Origin: an uncultured Clostridia bacterium
GTDB taxonomy: Bacteria > Bacillota > Clostridia > TANB77 > CAG-508
Direction of reading: 5' to 3'
DNA: 9,156 nucleotides
Assembly (NCBI GenBank): GCA_947584125.1
Contig: CANPWI010000056.1
Location: forward strand, 1 to 9,156
Under the pieces are notes generated by a model that made no database searches, had not been told where the DNA came from, and saw only the letters and a list, made by a program, of their open reading frames with translations. Of this stretch, positions 6,764 to 9,156 are shown piece after piece (the stretch's first letter is position 1; each line of letters begins with the position of its first letter). The position numbers were made by a program, and so were the translations under genes.

Positions 6764-8153
6764 ATGGAATCTATTTGGAAAAAAACAGTAAAAAATATAC
6801 TTGAAGAGCAAAAGCAATTAAAAAAGGAATACAAAGCAGACGTATGCATAATAGGTGGAGGAATTACAGGAATAAGCTCTGCATACTACTTAGGAAGAGC
6901 AGGGCTTAAAACAGTTATTTTAGAAAGAGACAAACTCGCAAATAGAACAACAGGAAATACAACAGCCAAAATTACATCTCAGCATGGCTTATTTTATAAA
7001 TATTTAACAGAAAACTATGGAAAAGACTTCGCAAAAAAGTATTATAACGCAAATCAAGAAGCAATAAAAAATATAGATCAAATTATAAAACAAGAAAATA
7101 TAGAATGTGATTTTAAATATCAAGATGCCTATGTATTTACACAAACTGCAAAAGAGGTAAAAAATATAAAAGATGAAGTACAAGCTGTAAAATCATTTGG
7201 AGGAGAAGCAGAATTTGTAGAAAAAATAGAGCCAAAGCTTGAAAATATTCAAGGAGCTATAAAATTTCCAAATCAAGCAGAATTTAATCCAAGAAAATAT
7301 TTAAAAGGTTTAGCAAATGTAATACTAGAAAATGGAGGAGAAATATACGAAGATAGTAGAGTTCACGTGATCAAAAAAGATGTAAACGGATATAGAATAT
7401 ATACAGACGAAGGCTATGTAATGGCAAAATATGTAATTATTGCAACAAATTATCCGATTATAAATGTACCAGGATTCTATTTTATAAAAATGTATCAAGA
7501 AACATCTTATGCTATAGCTGTGGAAACAACAGAAAAACTATTCGAAGGAATGTATATAAATGCAGAAGAGCCGAGAGTATCACTTAGAACAGCAAAATAT
7601 GGGGATAAGGAACTTTTGATAGTTGCAGGAAATGACCATAGAGTGGGAGCAAAAATAGATTTAAAAAATGCATATGGCTATTTAGAAAATATCGCAAAAA
7701 ATATGTATTCAGATAGCAAAGTTTTATACAAATGGAATACGCAAGACTCTATAACACTAGATAAAATCCCATACATTCGGCGAATTTTCAAATTTAATGA
7801 AGGATGTATATGTAGCAACAGGATATAAAAAATGGGGAATGACAACATCAAATATAGCAGCAAAAATTATAACAGCAAAAATTTTAGGAAAAACCAATAA
7901 ATATGAAGAAATATTTACTGCAACAAGATTAAGACCAATAAAAAATAGATGGGAACTTGGAGAGATGGTAAAAGAAAGCACTAAATCATTGATATTAAAT
8001 GGAAAAAAAGTACCAAGATGCGCACACTTAGGATGTAAACTTTCATGGAATAACTTAGAAAAAACGTGGGATTGCCCATGTCACGGTTCACGTTTTGATG
8101 AAAAAGGAAATCAAATATATGGTCCAGCTATAAAAGATATAGAAATTTTTTAA
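6764..8153 (+). CDS. FAD-dependent oxidoreductase with C-terminal Rieske [2Fe-2S] domain, read through a CGG +1 shift
   Basis: Skipping the C at 7778 gives a 462-residue cytoplasmic flavoprotein. The N-terminus carries the dinucleotide-binding fold ADVCIIGGGITGISSAYYL (GGGxxG at 31-36, Glu54 ending the second strand), typical of the DAO family. The C-terminus has both Rieske boxes: C419-A-H421-L-G-C424 and C437-P-C439-H440-G-S. Cys419, His421, Cys437 and His440 would hold the 2Fe-2S cluster. This DAO-plus-Rieske architecture occurs in Firmicutes proteins such as B. subtilis YhfW; the substrate is unknown. ATG 6764 follows AAGGAGG by six bases. Conventional translation would stop at 7826-7828 and lose the end of the flavin domain and the whole Rieske domain. 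The downstream frame (from 7797) lacks an SD and starts mid-domain, so it is not a separate gene. I could not identify a convincing promoter after the preceding terminator. Confidence 0.88.
7778..7781 (+). other. Putative CGG +1 recoding site in the FAD-Rieske gene
   Basis: Zero frame reads ATT-CGG-CGA-ATT, leading to a stop at 7826-7828. Skipping the C gives ATT-GGC-GAA-TTT, i.e. I-G-E-F, completing the motif DKIPYIG found in this oxidoreductase group. The frame then continues through VYVATGYKKWGMTTS to the Rieske boxes. No homopolymer or SD-like element adjoins it. Confidence 0.65.
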
Positions 8154-8160
8154 GTTTCTA

Positions 8161-8189
8161 TTGAAAAATTGATAAAAAACCGTTATAAT
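8161..8189 (+). promoter_or_regulatory. Promoter of tRNA-Arg
   Basis: The -35 is TTGAAA (8161-8166), followed by a 17-base spacer and a perfect -10 TATAAT (8184-8189). The expected start lies a few bases before the tRNA 5' end at 8199, as is usual for bacterial tRNA genes. Confidence 0.85.
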
Positions 8190-8198
8190 ATATACGAT

Positions 8199-8275
<77 letters not shown>

Positions 8276-8314
8276 TATTATTATAAAACATTTACAAACA
8301 ATATTAAAAATGAT

Positions 8315-8351
8315 AAAATATCTTCATGATAAAAACATGAAGATATTTTTT
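8315..8351 (+). terminator. Rho-independent terminator after tRNA-Arg
   Basis: A stem of about 14 bp (8315-8328 with 8336-8349) encloses the seven-base loop ATAAAAA. The downstream arm ends in TTTTTT (8346-8351). It separates the tRNA transcript from the sirtuin gene. Confidence 0.88.
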
Positions 8352-8385
8352 GTTTAAAACAGATAACAATTAATAAGGAGATAAA

Positions 8386-9105
8386 ATGGAAGATAAAATA
8401 GATCAATTTAAAGAATTGATAAATGAAAGCAATAACATAGTCTTCTTTGGAGGAGCAGGAGTTTCTACTGAAAGTGGGATTCCAGATTTTAGAAGTAAAG
8501 ATGGTCTGTATAATCAGCATTATAAATATCCGCCTGAAGAAATACTTAGCCATACATTCTTCATGAATAAAACAGAAGAATTCTATAGATTTTATAAAGA
8601 TAAAATGAACAGTTTAAAATATGAACCAAACATAACACATATTAAGTTAGCAGAACTTGAAAGCAAAGGTAAATTAAAGGCTGTTGTAACACAAAATATA
8701 GACGGATTGCATCAGAAAGCAGGTTCTAAAAAAGTATATGAATTACATGGAAGTGTACTAAGAAATTATTGCATGAAATGTAACAAGTTTTATGATGCAG
8801 AGTATGTATTCAATAGTAAAGATATTCCGAAATGTAGTTGTGGTGGAATTATTAAGCCAGATGTTGTGCTTTATGAGGAAGGATTAGATGATGTGACAAT
8901 AATGAATTCGATTAGTGCAATAAAAAATGCAGATATGCTAATTGTAGCAGGGACATCCTTAACCGTATATCCAGCAAGTGGATTAATAAATTATTTTGAA
9001 GGGAAAAATTTAGTTTTAATAAACAGAGATAATACCCCTTATGATAGCAAAGCAGATTTAGTAATAAATGATAGTCTAGGAAAGGTATTTTCAGTGATCA
9101 GTTAG
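8386..9105 (+). CDS. cobB: NAD-dependent protein deacetylase (Sir2 family)
   Basis: This 239-residue cytoplasmic sirtuin removes acyl groups from lysines using NAD+, releasing nicotinamide and O-acyl-ADP-ribose. The NAD-binding motifs are GAGVSTESGIPDFRS (23-37) and TQNIDGLH (102-109). His121 of ELHGS is the catalytic base. Cys129-x2-Cys132 and Cys150-x-Cys152 form the structural zinc site. GTSLTVYPA (189-197) lies in the second Rossmann part. The length is normal for bacterial class III/U-type enzymes. ATG 8386 follows AAGGAG by five bases. Its TAG stop overlaps the SD of the next gene, so the two are probably translationally coupled. Acyl specificity cannot be read from the sequence. There are no CGG codons and no frame break. 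Confidence 0.93.
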   Translation: MEDKIDQFKELINESNNIVFFGGAGVSTESGIPDFRSKDGLYNQHYKYPPEEILSHTFFMNKTEEFYRFYKDKMNSLKYEPNITHIKLAELESKGKLKAVVTQNIDGLHQKAGSKKVYELHGSVLRNYCMKCNKFYDAEYVFNSKDIPKCSCGGIIKPDVVLYEEGLDDVTIMNSISAIKNADMLIVAGTSLTVYPASGLINYFEGKNLVLINRDNTPYDSKADLVINDSLGKVFSVIS

Positions 9106-9114
9106 GAGGAAAAT

Positions 9115-9156
9115 ATGTTAGAAAATATTGAAGTTTTATGCCATAGTAGTATAAAA
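9115..9156 (+). CDS. Start of a downstream gene, possibly an MBL-fold hydrolase (partial)
   Basis: ATG 9115 follows AGGAGGA (9104-9110) by four bases; that SD overlaps the sirtuin stop codon. Only 14 residues are visible, MLENIEVLCHSSIK. This start resembles small MBL-fold hydrolases of the UlaG-like group in clostridia, whose first strand ends in 'HSSI', but the fragment is too short for a firm family call. It is probably in one operon with the sirtuin gene. Confidence 0.55.
   Translation, partial: MLENIEVLCHSSIK

Noticed and set aside
892..7781. Ordinary random sequencing indels as the cause of the four frame breaks
   Set aside because: Typical indel errors fall in the many A/T homopolymers here; none do. 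All four are the same event, a C before a GGN glycine codon in frame, on both coding strands. A motif-specific artefact remains possible and is listed as a check.
7797..8153. A separate small Rieske ferredoxin gene
   Set aside because: There is no ribosome binding site before 7797, the frame begins inside the flavin domain (VYVATGYKKWGM), and one skipped C joins it exactly to the upstream frame.

Overview
The window is very AT-rich DNA from a low-GC Gram-positive bacterium, most likely an uncultured or gut-type clostridium. AGGAGG-type ribosome binding sites, TTGACA/TATAAT promoters, T-tailed hairpin terminators, MurA and YycJ/WalJ homologues, and a large signal-peptide surface protein with clostridial-type repeats all point that way. 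AGA is the usual arginine codon.

Layout: (1) 1-195, the 3' end of a probable large serine recombinase, the edge of an integrated element. (2) 202-1057 (minus), a peptidoglycan-binding/LysM/M14 carboxypeptidase gene that loses its 3' part at the recombinase side. An imperfect 43-bp dyad at the junction looks like an att site. (3) 1145-3405, a promoter, murA, yycJ/walJ and a strong terminator. (4) 3433-6713, a monocistronic gene for a surface protein of about 1055 residues with a thioester-adhesin-like head, three SH3 repeats, two stalk repeats and a C-terminal membrane anchor. (5) 6764-8153, a FAD oxidoreductase fused to a Rieske domain. (6) 8161-8351, tRNA-Arg(ACG) with its own promoter and a terminator. 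(7) 8386-9156, a sirtuin deacetylase followed by the start of another gene. No stretch over 300 bases lacks a gene.

The main observation concerns decoding. Three genes are broken by conventional translation, at four places: 1231 and 1613 in murA, 895 in the M14 gene on the minus strand, and 7778 in the FAD-Rieske gene. Each break is one extra C directly before a GGN glycine codon, so the zero-frame codon is CGG. Skipping that C (+1) restores the protein and puts glycine where the family has glycine. I scanned every CGG in the window. These four are the only in-frame CGG codons in about 2,800 codons of real coding sequence, and all four are shift sites. I found no slippery repeat, SD-like stimulator or homopolymer at them. 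The one tRNA in the window, tRNA-Arg(ACG), would read CGU/CGC/CGA after inosine modification but not CGG.

The simplest biological reading is that CGG has no normal decoder here and that C-GGN is read as glycine, by +1 skipping or by a four-base-reading tRNA-Gly. This resembles the +1 shifts reported at every AGG and CCC codon of Perkinsus mitochondrial cox1. A systematic sequencing artefact is the main alternative and must be excluded from reads and from the rest of the genome.
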